Assembly: GCA_016793305.1 (NCBI GenBank)
Contig: JAEUHU010000514.1
Coordinates: 1 to 39,493 of the forward strand
DNA: 39,493 bases
Reading direction: 5' to 3'
Origin: Planctomycetota bacterium
GTDB taxonomy: Bacteria > Planctomycetota > UBA1135 > UBA2386
Position numbers and translations under genes: made by a program. Of this stretch, positions 1 through 7,788 are shown piece by piece (the stretch's first letter is position 1; every line of letters starts with the position of its first letter). Below the pieces are notes generated by a model. The model was not told where the DNA came from, did not search any database, and saw nothing but the letters and a program-made list of their open reading frames with translations.

Positions 1-1
1 G

Positions 2-721
2 CTGACCGGCTTCGGCAAGAAGGCGTTCGTCAGCGGCGCCGACGTCAACTTCCTGGCCAAGATCGACAGCGTGGCGATGGGCGAGCAGACGTCGCGCACC
101 TCGCAGGTCTGCGTCGACGCGGTGCAGGCGGTGCAGAAGCCGACGGTCGCGGCACTCAACGGCCTCGCCTTCGGCGGCGGCATCGAGACGGCGATGGCCT
201 GCGAAGCGCGCATCGCGACGAAGGGCTTGAAGGTGCTGGCCGGCCAGCCCGAAGCGAACCTCGGCATCATCCCGGGTGCCGGTGGCACGGTCCGGCTGCC
301 GCGCCTGGTGGGCCTCGAGAAGGCGGCGGAGATGCTGCGCACCTGCCGTCCGATCGGCAGCGAGAAGGCGAGGGCCTACGGCCTGATCCGCGAGGAGGTC
401 GAAGGCGATCTGGTCGCGCGCGCCGTGCAGCTGTGCAAGGACATGGCGAGCGGCAAGGCGGAGCGTTCGCGCATGGCCGAGGGGCCGATGAGCAACGTGC
501 CGGCGAGCCTGCCGGCGGTCGACATCGGCCACCTCAGCAAGAAGGTCGACGAGATCCTGTGCAAGGCGATCCTCGGCGCGGCCAGGCTGCCGTTGAAGGA
601 CGCGGTGCCGTTCGAGGCCAAGTGCTTCGGCGAGGTCTGTGGCACGCAGGACATGCGCATCGGCGTCGAGAACTTCCTGAAGAACGGGCCGAAGGTGAAG
701 GCCACGTTCGTGCACCGCTGA
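2..721 (+). CDS. Enoyl-CoA hydratase domain, C-terminal part of a probable FadN-like beta-oxidation fusion (5' end outside window)
   Basis: The reading frame is open from the first bases, so the gene begins before the window. About 239 residues are visible. They carry the crotonase fold: SGADV near residue 11 (oxyanion-hole segment), a second glycine-rich segment LAFGGGIETAMACEARIA, and LGIIPGAGGTVRLPRLVG with the region that normally carries catalytic Glu residues. The family hydrates trans-2-enoyl-CoA in fatty-acid beta-oxidation. The tail, ending NFLKNGPKVKATFVHR, resembles the end of proteins that have a 3-hydroxyacyl-CoA dehydrogenase part first and the hydratase part last (FadN type), so the missing N-terminus is probably a dehydrogenase; that is inference. 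A stand-alone hydratase remains possible. The stop codon is directly followed by the ATG of the next gene, suggesting an operon. Confidence 0.85.
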   Translation: MTGFGKKAFVSGADVNFLAKIDSVAMGEQTSRTSQVCVDAVQAVQKPTVAALNGLAFGGGIETAMACEARIATKGLKVLAGQPEANLGIIPGAGGTVRLPRLVGLEKAAEMLRTCRPIGSEKARAYGLIREEVEGDLVARAVQLCKDMASGKAERSRMAEGPMSNVPASLPAVDIGHLSKKVDEILCKAILGAARLPLKDAVPFEAKCFGEVCGTQDMRIGVENFLKNGPKVKATFVHR

Positions 722-1315
722 ATGGCCGACGCCTCGCCCCGCAGCAACGTCGTCCGCGCCCTCGGTGGCGCGGCGACGTTGCTCGCCGCCTGCGCGACCG
801 GCCCCCACGGCCCGGCCGGCGCCGGCGAAGGCCGCTGGGGCGAGCGCGCTCTCGTCGAGGCGCAGGGGATTCCCGCAGCCTGGTTGCAACGTGATGCCGA
901 CGGCGGAACGCCGAGGCTGGAACGGGACGAGGCGCGTGGCTTCGGACTGCGCGCCGCGATCGGCAACCATGACCAGAGCGTCGGCTTGCTGGCCCAGGCG
1001 TTCCACGGCCACAGCGGCAGTGACCTGGAGGCCGGGACCCTCGGTCTCGACTTCGACGTGCGCAAGCAACTCGACCGCGACTGGCCCGATTGGCTGTTCG
1101 TGCGCGGCGGTGCCGGGGTGGGACTCGGCTGGCTCGACCTGCGCGGCGCTGGGGCCAGCACCGAGGCCACTGGCCAGCTACGCCTGGGAATCGACTTCCA
1201 GGTCACGCGGACGCTGCTGTTGCAGTGCAGCTTCAGCGGCATCGTGTTCGGCACTCCGGGCGAGACCGAGCTCTACGGCACCTTCGTCACGATCGGCGGC
1301 GACCTGACGTTCTGA
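722..1315 (+). CDS. Small lipoprotein with outer-membrane beta-barrel-like C-terminus, function unknown
   Basis: The ATG starts on the base after the preceding TGA, so translation is probably coupled. The 197-residue product has a hydrophobic N-terminal segment ending in a lipobox-like LAAC (about residues 20-23), suggesting export and lipid anchoring. The C-terminal half alternates polar and hydrophobic residues in strand-length blocks separated by Gly/Asp-rich turns and ends in Phe, a pattern seen in outer-membrane barrel proteins. No named family was recognised. A weak inverted repeat (1364-1370 with 1379-1385) lies between this gene and the convergent methyltransferase gene and might help end transcripts, but it lacks a T-run. 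Confidence 0.6.
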   Translation: MADASPRSNVVRALGGAATLLAACATGPHGPAGAGEGRWGERALVEAQGIPAAWLQRDADGGTPRLERDEARGFGLRAAIGNHDQSVGLLAQAFHGHSGSDLEAGTLGLDFDVRKQLDRDWPDWLFVRGGAGVGLGWLDLRGAGASTEATGQLRLGIDFQVTRTLLLQCSFSGIVFGTPGETELYGTFVTIGGDLTF

Positions 1316-1375
1316 TCGTCTACGGGTTTCGCAGGTCGCACCGCGCCCGGTTCTCCACACACAGCGACGCGTCGG

Positions 1376-2383
1376 TCAGCGTCGCCGCACCGTGACGGCG
1401 CCCGTCAGCTGACCCAGCACATCGAGCGACAGCTCGCGAAACGGCGACGCGAAGGTGGCGCGCACCTCGTCGGTGATCGGGCGCAGGTCGTGCACATCGA
1501 AGCGTTCGACGACGAACCCATGGCGCTCGAACACCGGCAGGAACTGCGCCGGACGCAACCGATTGCTGCCGTGCACGAGCGACGGCCCGACCGGTTCGCG
1601 CAGGAACTCCAGCGGGTGCAGCTTCGGGTCGCCATAGTGCCAGTGGTCGATGCCGTCGATCGAGTGCACGCCGAAGCTGCCCGATCGGGTGATGCGCGCC
1701 AGTTCGGCGACGACGGCGTCGACGTCGGGCACGTGCTCGAGAAACGACACGCTGTAGGCGTAGTCGACCGATCCCGAGGGCAAGCCCGTGTCGTCCGCGG
1801 ACCGCCGATGCAGACGTAGGCGCCGTTCGTCGATGCCATCCGGTTCGCCTTGCCACATCCGCAGCAGGTCGAACCCGACGAGTCGACGAGCCACCGAGAC
1901 CCGGTCGATCTCGAGCCAGGGCAGCAGGAAGGCGGGTTCACTCAGCAGGTAGCCGGAGAGACGGGCCAGCGCCCGCACAGCGGTTCGTACGTCCTGGGGT
2001 GGATCGAGGTCGAAACCGTGCGCCTCCCGCGCGCCCGAGAGCACATGGAACAACAACGTGCCGAGCGGGTTGATCGAGCCACAACCGAGCTCGACGACCG
2101 ACGCCCCATCGATCCGCAGCTTGCCGGCGGTGATGAGTGGTTCCGCCATGCCCGCCAGCATGGCAATGCGCGCACGCGAGAACCGGTTGCCGGCGACATC
2201 GCCGGCGAGCTCGGCTTCGATCGACAGGAGACCGAGCTGGTCGACGTCGTAGCCGAGCTGCTCCCCGGCAGCGATGCGACGCCGCACAGCGGTGACCAAC
2301 TCCAGGAGCGGAACCGAGTCCAGCTCCGACGTCGACGGCGTGGCGAGGCGGCGCAGCGTGCCGGCTGGCTCTTCGTGGTTCAT
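1376..2383 (-). CDS. Class I SAM-dependent methyltransferase
   Basis: The 335-residue product has the SAM-binding motif I VVELGCGS at about residues 96-103. Further on, SGSVDYAYSVSFLEHVPD has the layout of motifs IV/post-IV in the Methyltransf_11/25 group, where a conserved segment precedes EHV. The substrate cannot be read from sequence. An upstream in-frame GTG at 2488 would add 35 residues rich in Arg/Ser/Pro that look non-coding, so the ATG at 2383 is preferred. The gene lies downstream of, and in the same direction as, the TPR lipoprotein gene, about 140 bases away from this start. Membership of the methyltransferase superfamily is firm; the reaction is unknown. Confidence 0.8.
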   Translation of the reverse strand: MNHEEPAGTLRRLATPSTSELDSVPLLELVTAVRRRIAAGEQLGYDVDQLGLLSIEAELAGDVAGNRFSRARIAMLAGMAEPLITAGKLRIDGASVVELGCGSINPLGTLLFHVLSGAREAHGFDLDPPQDVRTAVRALARLSGYLLSEPAFLLPWLEIDRVSVARRLVGFDLLRMWQGEPDGIDERRLRLHRRSADDTGLPSGSVDYAYSVSFLEHVPDVDAVVAELARITRSGSFGVHSIDGIDHWHYGDPKLHPLEFLREPVGPSLVHGSNRLRPAQFLPVFERHGFVVERFDVHDLRPITDEVRATFASPFRELSLDVLGQLTGAVTVRRR

Positions 2384-2524
2384 GCGGGTTCCGGGACGGG
2401 TATCGGCCACCGGTTCCAAGAGATGATGCACGGGCCGCCGCGACAATGCGACCGAAGCTCGCGACGACGCCGGGTCGGCGTCCAACACCCTGCCCGAGCG
2501 GTGAACCGACCGAGCCGGACGGAG

Positions 2525-3718
2525 TCAGCGCCCGCCTGTGTCGGCTGCGACTTCATCGAGCCAGGCTTCGATCCGCTTCTTCTCGGCGTCGCTGGGCGAA
2601 CGGCTCGCATCGGCGATCGCAAGGGCCCTGCGCAGCAGGGCCGTCGCCCGCGGCACGTCGGTGTCGGCGCAGAGCACCGCGAGGTTGAGCAGCGAATCGA
2701 CGTGCTCCGCGTCCCGCTGCAGGGCGCGCTCGTAGGCAGCGATGGCGTCCGCCGCCTCACCAGCCCGGTCGGCCAGCACCGCGAGGCGGAACGACGGCTC
2801 TGGAGCGTTCGGGAACCCAGCCTCGAGTCGAGCGAGCGTCTCCCGGCTGGCCTGCCGATGCGCAGCCGCGCTGGTTCGCAGCACTTGGCGTTCCCCCTCC
2901 TCGCGCACCCCGTTCGCGACCCGGTCCGCCAGGTCTGCGGCCCGCCATCGCGCTTCGCTCGCGGCCAACGCCGCCTCCAGGTCGGCGGGATCCTGTTCGT
3001 GGCAACGCTCGAACGCTTCGGTCGCGGCTTCGGCCTTGCGCATGGCGTCGGTCAGCGATGCCGGTCGCTCGTCGCGCGGGAACGCCGCGAGGCGCAACAG
3101 GGTGCAGCCGAGTTGGTAGCGCGCTTGCCGATCCTCGGGTCGCAGGGCGACGTATTCCTGGAGAAGCGGCAAGGCCGCTCGTTCCTCGCCCAGTTCGTAG
3201 CGGTAGCGGCCGGCCAACCCCAGCAAGGCGGCGCGCTCGGCGGTCGAGCCGGAGGATGCGTTGCGGAGCGCTGCTTCGGCGGCTTCGGCCGCAGCACTCG
3301 TGTGCCCGATCTCGGCCAGGAACAAAGCGTGCATCAGACCCACGAACGGGTCGTTCGGAGCCAGTCGCATGGCGATCGCCAGCTCGAGTTCGGCTTGCCG
3401 CACCCCGTGCAGGTCCGGCGGATCGAACTTCGCCGCCGCCTCGACGAGGGCCAGACCCTGCACCGCCCTGGCGCGTGCCGACCGTGGGTCGATCGTCAGC
3501 GCTTCCGCCGCCCAATGGCAGGCATCGTCGAATCGGCGCTGCGCCGCAGCCGCCATGGCGCGGCCCACCGCGAGCTCGAGCCGGGTGCGGTCTTCGGGGC
3601 CGACTTCGACCGTCGTGAGGCCGTCGGCGATGGCAGCGGCTGTGTCGACACGCGGTGTCACACCGCAGCCGAACAAGCACGAGGACACGAGCAGCAAGGT
3701 CGAGGCGGAAGCCCGCAT
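2525..3718 (-). CDS. TPR-repeat lipoprotein
   Basis: The 397-residue product begins with a short basic stretch, a hydrophobic core and the lipobox LFGC (residues 15-18), a typical type II signal for lipid anchoring at a membrane. The rest is almost entirely helical and Ala/Leu/Arg-rich, with repeated A-x8-P patterns of tetratricopeptide repeats (for example AAEALTIDPRSARARAVQGL, and a late copy AYERALQRDAEHVDSLLNLA). Such proteins act as scaffolds in envelope complexes. The gene is divergent from the cysteine-synthase-like gene with only 50 bases between the starts, so both promoters must overlap there. No partner is evident. Confidence 0.8.
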   Translation of the reverse strand: MRASASTLLLVSSCLFGCGVTPRVDTAAAIADGLTTVEVGPEDRTRLELAVGRAMAAAAQRRFDDACHWAAEALTIDPRSARARAVQGLALVEAAAKFDPPDLHGVRQAELELAIAMRLAPNDPFVGLMHALFLAEIGHTSAAAEAAEAALRNASSGSTAERAALLGLAGRYRYELGEERAALPLLQEYVALRPEDRQARYQLGCTLLRLAAFPRDERPASLTDAMRKAEAATEAFERCHEQDPADLEAALAASEARWRAADLADRVANGVREEGERQVLRTSAAAHRQASRETLARLEAGFPNAPEPSFRLAVLADRAGEAADAIAAYERALQRDAEHVDSLLNLAVLCADTDVPRATALLRRALAIADASRSPSDAEKKRIEAWLDEVAADTGGR

Positions 3719-3768
3719 GCCGACATCATGATGTGGCCCCCCTCGCCGACCAAGCTACGCTTCCGCCC

Positions 3769-4698
3769 ATGTCCCGGATCGCGTCCGACGTCACCTGGTT
3801 GGTGGGTCGCACTCCCCTCGTGGAGCTGGCGAGAGTGTCCCCGCCAGGTTCCCGCATCGTCGGCAAGCTCGAGGCTTGGAACCCGACCGGCAGCAACAAG
3901 GACCGCGCCGCCTTGGGCATGATCCGTCACGCGGAGCGCTCCGGGTTCCTGCGGCCGGGAGGCACGGTCGTCGAATGCAGCAGCGGCGACCTCGGCATCG
4001 CGACCGCGACGATGGGGCGACGGCTCGGCTACCGGGTCGTGTTGACGATGCCGGACGACGTGCCGGAAGTGCGCCGCAACGTGCTGCTGGCCCTCGGCGC
4101 CGAAGTGGTGACGACGCCGCGACACGAGGGCATGCGCGGTGCGATGGTCCGGGCCGAGACGATCGTGAAGCAGACCCCTGGTGCCTTGTGCCTGCAGGCC
4201 TTCACCAACCGGGCCAATGTGCGCGCGCACGCCGAAACGACCGCCCGGGAGATCTGGGAGGACACGGACGGGGAAGTGAAGCTGGTGGTGGCGCCGGTGG
4301 GCACCGGCGGCACCGCCGCGGGCTGCGTCGCCTTCTTCACGGAGCTCGGAGTCGCGGTCGCCGGCGTGCAGCCCGCGCAGAGCGCCGTGCTCACCGGCGG
4401 CGCGCCGGGCCACCACGGCATCCCAGGACTCGGGGCCGGGTTCGTTCCCGACATCCTCGTTCCAGGCGACCTGGCCGCGATCGTCGACGTCGGCGACGAT
4501 GACGCGATCGCAGGAGTTCGCAACCTGGCGAGCCGAGAGAGCCTGCTGCTCGGCCCGGCCAGTGGCGCCGTGCTGCACGCCGCGCAGACCCTCGCCCGGC
4601 TGCCGCGCTGGGCAGGAGCGCTGATCGTCGCCATCCTTCCCGATTCCGGAGAGCGCTACCGCGATCACGCCGGACTTGGCGGCGAGGGGGCGGAATGA
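3769..4698 (+). CDS. Cysteine synthase-like PLP-dependent enzyme (beta-substituting family)
   Basis: The 309-residue product has the CysK/CysM layout. NPTGSNKDR at 38-46 carries the Lys (K44) that would form the Schiff base with PLP. SSGDLG at 71-76 occupies the substrate-loop position, PVGTGGTAAG near 177-186 matches the phosphate-binding loop, and ILPDSGERY near the end matches a family C-terminal motif. Known members make cysteine from O-acetyl- or O-phospho-serine and sulfide, or carry out related beta-replacements. The substrate loop normally reads TSGNTG; Asn to Asp and Thr to Leu here are unusual and could mean a different nucleophile or substrate. The ATG at 3769 is preferred over an upstream ATG because family homology begins there. 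The stop overlaps the moxR start (ATGA at 4695-4698). Confidence 0.85.
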   Translation: MSRIASDVTWLVGRTPLVELARVSPPGSRIVGKLEAWNPTGSNKDRAALGMIRHAERSGFLRPGGTVVECSSGDLGIATATMGRRLGYRVVLTMPDDVPEVRRNVLLALGAEVVTTPRHEGMRGAMVRAETIVKQTPGALCLQAFTNRANVRAHAETTAREIWEDTDGEVKLVVAPVGTGGTAAGCVAFFTELGVAVAGVQPAQSAVLTGGAPGHHGIPGLGAGFVPDILVPGDLAAIVDVGDDDAIAGVRNLASRESLLLGPASGAVLHAAQTLARLPRWAGALIVAILPDSGERYRDHAGLGGEGAE

Positions 4699-5684
4699 CG
4701 ACGATCCCGGAGGGAACACGCCCCCTGCTGGAGAAGGTCGGCGGCTTGCGCGAGCAGCTGCGTCGCGTCGTGATCGGTCAGGACCCCTTGATCGACGACC
4801 TGCTGACAGCCTTGCTGGCGGGCGGTCACGTCCTGCTGGAAGGACTGCCGGGCCTCGGCAAGACCCTGCTGGTGCGCTCGTTGGCGCAGGGGCTCGGCCT
4901 GCAGTTCGCGCGGATCCAGTTCACGCCGGACCTGATGCCGAGCGACGTCACCGGCACGCAGGTGCTCGACGACGAGGGCGGCAGGAGGACGTTCCGGTTC
5001 CAGCCGGGCCCCCTGTTCGCAGGGCTGGTTCTCGCCGACGAGATCAACCGGGCATCGCCCAAGACGCAGTCCGCCCTGCTCGAAGCGATGCAGGAACACT
5101 CCGTCACGGTCGCGGGCACCACACACGAGCTGCCGAGGCCGTTCCACGTGGTTGCAACCCAGAATCCGATCGAGCTGGAGGGCACGTTTCCGTTGCCCGA
5201 GGCGCAGCTCGACCGGTTCCTGTTCCGATTGCAGGTCCGCACACCGGACGCGGACGCCATGGTGCGAATTCTCGCCGCGACCACCGCGGACGAGCGCGCC
5301 ACATCTCGAACGCACCTTGCCCACCACGAGTTGGCAGAACTGCAATCCCAGGTGCGGCAAGTGCTGTGTGGCAGCCACCTGCTGCGGTTCGCAGCAGAAC
5401 TGGTGCTAGCCAGCCACAGCGATCGCCCCGGTGCCGAGGAGGCGACCCGGCGCTATGTCCGCTACGGCGCCAGCGCGCGAGCTGGACAAGCCATCATCCT
5501 TGGAGCGAAGGCGCGAGCCTTGCTCGCCGGGCGCCCAGCCGTGGTGCGCGAAGACATCGATGCGTGCCTGGTTCCTGCCCTGGAGCATCGGGTCATGCTT
5601 CGCTTCGAAGCCGAGGCCGACGGCGTCACCGTGACGGACTTGTTGCCATCCTGGGCGAATTTCGCGCAACGGCGAATTGGCTGA
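4695..5684 (+). CDS. MoxR-family AAA+ ATPase
   Basis: The 329-residue product has Walker A GLPGLGKT (residues 50-57), Walker B/DExx LADEINRA (about 112-119), the MoxR segment PKTQSALLEAMQEHSVTV, and sensor-1 ATQNPIELEGTFPLPEAQ. This is the complete core of MoxR chaperone-type ATPases, which usually work with VWA-domain and DUF58 proteins on protein or metal-centre maturation. The start overlaps the cysteine-synthase-like stop (ATGA), so the two are probably co-translated. The usual DUF58/VWA partners do not follow; the nearest VWA gene is about 30 kb away on the other strand, and its operon may have its own MoxR outside the window. Family assignment is firm; partner and role are open. Confidence 0.92.
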   Translation: MTTIPEGTRPLLEKVGGLREQLRRVVIGQDPLIDDLLTALLAGGHVLLEGLPGLGKTLLVRSLAQGLGLQFARIQFTPDLMPSDVTGTQVLDDEGGRRTFRFQPGPLFAGLVLADEINRASPKTQSALLEAMQEHSVTVAGTTHELPRPFHVVATQNPIELEGTFPLPEAQLDRFLFRLQVRTPDADAMVRILAATTADERATSRTHLAHHELAELQSQVRQVLCGSHLLRFAAELVLASHSDRPGAEEATRRYVRYGASARAGQAIILGAKARALLAGRPAVVREDIDACLVPALEHRVMLRFEAEADGVTVTDLLPSWANFAQRRIG

Positions 5685-5764
5685 GCTTGCGCACCACCGG
5701 TTCGCTCCTCCGAGTGCCCCTCCGTCGCAGCGCATCTGTAGAAAAATCGGCGGCGTCGGGAAAG

Positions 5765-5793
5765 TTCTGCGCCGCTCTCCGTCTACTTATGCT
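5765..5793 (+). promoter_or_regulatory. Weak candidate promoter for the structured RNA
   Basis: TATGCT at 5788-5793 resembles a -10 box (4 of 6 to TATAAT). TTCTGC at 5765-5770, 17 bases upstream, is a poor -35 match. Transcription would begin near 5800, directly before the structured RNA. Support is mainly positional. Bases 5685-5760 show nothing else recognisable. Confidence 0.3.
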
Positions 5794-5795
5794 GC

Positions 5796-5932
5796 ATGGG
5801 ACGAGTAGTCCCAGTCGCGTCCGGTTCTGACCTTCCCAAGAGGTCGGAGCCGATTCGAGAGGGCAATCTTGCGCGACTGGGACTCACCGTGGCCGGCGAT
5901 TCTGGGAGAGAATCGCCGGCCACTCTTTTTTT
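5796..5932 (+). ncRNA. Structured RNA candidate: cis-regulatory leader of cyaY or stand-alone small RNA
   Basis: This gene-free stretch folds very well by eye. AGTCCCAGTCGCG (5807-5819) is perfectly complementary to CGCGACTGGGACT (5872-5884), extendable by a T-G pair, giving a closing stem of 13-14 bp. Inside it, CGGTTCTGACCT (5822-5833) pairs with AGGTCGGAGCCG (5841-5852) over 12 bp including wobble pairs, with a 7-base loop. About 18 bases (5853-5870) remain on the 3' side of the junction and could form a small hairpin. The RNA ends in a perfect intrinsic terminator (5891-5932). GGGAC (5798-5802) could instead pair with GTCCC (5808-5812), excluding part of the closing stem; this is what a switch might use. 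The cyaY start is 95 bases beyond the T-run. It does not match the SRP, TPP or c-di-GMP RNAs as I remember them. Confidence 0.65.
5891..5932 (+). terminator. Intrinsic terminator with perfect 13-bp stem
   Basis: GGCCGGCGATTCT (5891-5903), loop GGGAG, AGAATCGCCGGCC (5909-5921), then ACTC and seven T. The stem has no mismatch and the T-run is on the plus strand, so it ends rightward transcripts. It could terminate the structured RNA, be the expression platform of a riboswitch before cyaY, or end the moxR transcript. GAATCG (5910-5915) of its 3' arm can also pair with CGATTC (5851-5856), a short possible anti-terminator. Confidence 0.9.
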
Positions 5933-6027
5933 CAAGCCATCCGTCCGTCATTCCTGCCCGGTCCTCGCCAGCCCCTAGACCGCGGAGTTGGCTTGGGATG
6001 CGACCGGGTCGATGATCCGCGCTGACG

Positions 6028-6357
6028 ATGAGCACCGAGCGCCACCATGACTTCCAGCATGCCGCCGACGCCTTGCTGCGGAGGGTGCTCGCCCGACTCG
6101 ACACCTTCGATCCGGACGAACTGGAAGCAGACCTCGCCAGCGGCGTGTTGCGCATCACGTTTGCGGACCGCAAGAACTGCATCCTGAACCGCCAGTCCGC
6201 AGCCAACCAGATCTGGCTCGCCGAAGGAGCTTCGGCGTGGCACTTCGCCCAGGAGCAGACCAGCGGCCGGTGGCTGGACACCAAGGGGCGAGGAGACGTG
6301 GACACGATCCTGGCCGAGATCCTGAGCCGGCGTCTCGGGCGACCGATCTCGCTGTAG
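6028..6357 (+). CDS. cyaY: Frataxin/CyaY-family iron-binding protein
   Basis: The 109-residue product has the length and order of bacterial frataxin: an acidic N-terminal helix (FQHAADALLRRVLARLD followed by DPDELEAD), strand VLRITFADRKNCILNRQ, then the signature NRQSAANQIWLAEG with the conserved NRQ, Q-x-W/IWLA residues, the segment AWHFAQEQ, and a closing amphipathic helix. Frataxins bind iron through acidic residues of the first helix and modulate iron-sulfur cluster assembly at the cysteine desulfurase. No isc/suf genes are adjacent. The strong terminator and structured RNA lie immediately upstream on the same strand, so expression may be attenuated. The family is best known from Proteobacteria and mitochondria, so its presence in a planctomycete-like gene set is of interest. 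Confidence 0.85.
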   Translation: MSTERHHDFQHAADALLRRVLARLDTFDPDELEADLASGVLRITFADRKNCILNRQSAANQIWLAEGASAWHFAQEQTSGRWLDTKGRGDVDTILAEILSRRLGRPISL

Positions 6358-6368
6358 GGGCGAGACCG

Positions 6369-7721
6369 TCAGGCTCCGATCGAACGAGAGGCCCCCCCGG
6401 CGACCGGAAAGCGCATCCGGAATGTCGTCCCTCGACCGATCTCGCTGTCGAGTTGGATCAAGCCACTGCTGCTGCGCACAAAGCGGTCGACGGCGGTCAG
6501 CCCGAGGCCTGTCCCCTGACCCGGTGGCTTGGTCGTGAAGTAGGGGTCGAAGATCCGCTCCTGGATCTCCTTGCTCATGCCACAACCGGTGTCCGACACT
6601 TCGATCCACACCTGATGCCGATCCCGGCCACAGCGGAGCGTGATCGCGCCTTCTCCACGAATCGCCTGCCGCGCGTTGATCACGAGGTTCCAGAGCGCAT
6701 GCACGAGACCGTGGGGGTTGAGCAACACCATGGCGGACTCGGTCGTGGCCTCACACGACAACTGGATCGCGCCCGGTAGCACCAGTCGCGCCTGCGAATG
6801 AAACTGCCGCAGCACCTCTGCCACGTCGCAGGCCTCGGTGGTCCCTTCGTCGGGATGCGCCATGTGCATCAACTGGTCCAGCAACGGCCTGGCCTGCTGC
6901 AAGACCTGTTCGATCATCGCCAACCGACGCACTCGCTCTGCATCGTCGACCATGCCGCACATCGTCACGTGCCCCATCACCACCTGGAAGGTGTTTCGCA
7001 GCTGGTGGCAGACCATGCTGGCCAGGTCACCGATGGTCTCGACGCGCAGTGCGTGTCGCAGCAGCTTCTCGCGGTGGCGGAGCGCCCGGCTCGACTCGAA
7101 GTTCTTGCGTCGCTGCGCCTCGGCCGTCACCAGCGCCATGAACACCAGCCGGTTGACGATTGCACCCGACAGGGCGGAGGCGAGCGTCACCGCACACAGG
7201 CTCGCCGCGTGCACCCACAGTTGCGGCAGGACTTCGCTCGGCACGTTTCCGACCACCTGGAACTGAGTGGCCGCCAGCAGGGCCACCACCGCGAGCATCG
7301 TGAGTCCGAGCCCTGGGATCACCCCGAGGCAGATGGTGGCCGCCAGCGAGAGAACGGGGTGCACATACCACGCTGCGCTGAAGGAACCGCGCGGCCAGTT
7401 CGCCAGGATGGTGAAGGCATACCAGGCCACGAACATGGTCGTTCCGGCGCGCTGCAGCCGACGCGCCCGCCAGTCGCGCCAAGCCAGCAGGAAGATCGGC
7501 GATGCGACCAGGGATGGCAGCGCTCCGGACCAAGGTAGACCGGCCGTCCACAGCCCATCGTCGGCGATGCTCAGGCAGAGCACCGCGAACACTGCACAGG
7601 CGACAGCCTGCCCGAGCGAGGCCCATCGGATCAGGGACGCCAGACTCGAGACGAGAGGCAGCCGAGTGCTGGTGAGGAAGCCGAACAGGGACTCCTCACT
7701 GATCTGGATCGGCACGCGCAC
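6369..7721 (-). CDS. Membrane sensor histidine kinase
   Basis: The 450-residue product has about six hydrophobic segments in residues 25-200 (for example around 35-52, 65-80, 95-108, 121-150, 172-198), then a short linker and the kinase core. The phospho-acceptor box is LASMVCHQLRN with His at 239, N-box NLVINARQAI, G1 VSDTGCGM, F-box IFDPYFTTK and G2 GQGTGLGLT. It should autophosphorylate on H239 and pass phosphate to a response regulator. No receiver-domain gene is adjacent; the only transcription regulator nearby (8514-9791) has a degenerate receiver-like N-terminus. Gln rather than Glu/Asp follows the His, which may affect phosphatase activity. The start is a GTG at 7721. The gene ends 11 bases from the convergent cyaY stop. 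Confidence 0.9.
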   Translation of the reverse strand: MRVPIQISEESLFGFLTSTRLPLVSSLASLIRWASLGQAVACAVFAVLCLSIADDGLWTAGLPWSGALPSLVASPIFLLAWRDWRARRLQRAGTTMFVAWYAFTILANWPRGSFSAAWYVHPVLSLAATICLGVIPGLGLTMLAVVALLAATQFQVVGNVPSEVLPQLWVHAASLCAVTLASALSGAIVNRLVFMALVTAEAQRRKNFESSRALRHREKLLRHALRVETIGDLASMVCHQLRNTFQVVMGHVTMCGMVDDAERVRRLAMIEQVLQQARPLLDQLMHMAHPDEGTTEACDVAEVLRQFHSQARLVLPGAIQLSCEATTESAMVLLNPHGLVHALWNLVINARQAIRGEGAITLRCGRDRHQVWIEVSDTGCGMSKEIQERIFDPYFTTKPPGQGTGLGLTAVDRFVRSSSGLIQLDSEIGRGTTFRMRFPVAGGASRSIGA

Positions 7722-7788
7722 GGAGCGGGATTCTAGGAACCCGCTCCGAGGGAGTCACGAGGCGGGTTCGGCCGTGGCGAGGCCGAGA

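Noticed and set aside
1850..3922. A 690-codon plus-strand frame opposite the methyltransferase and TPR lipoprotein genes
   Set aside because: It crosses both minus-strand genes and part of the cysteine-synthase gene, is Arg-rich and shows no motif.
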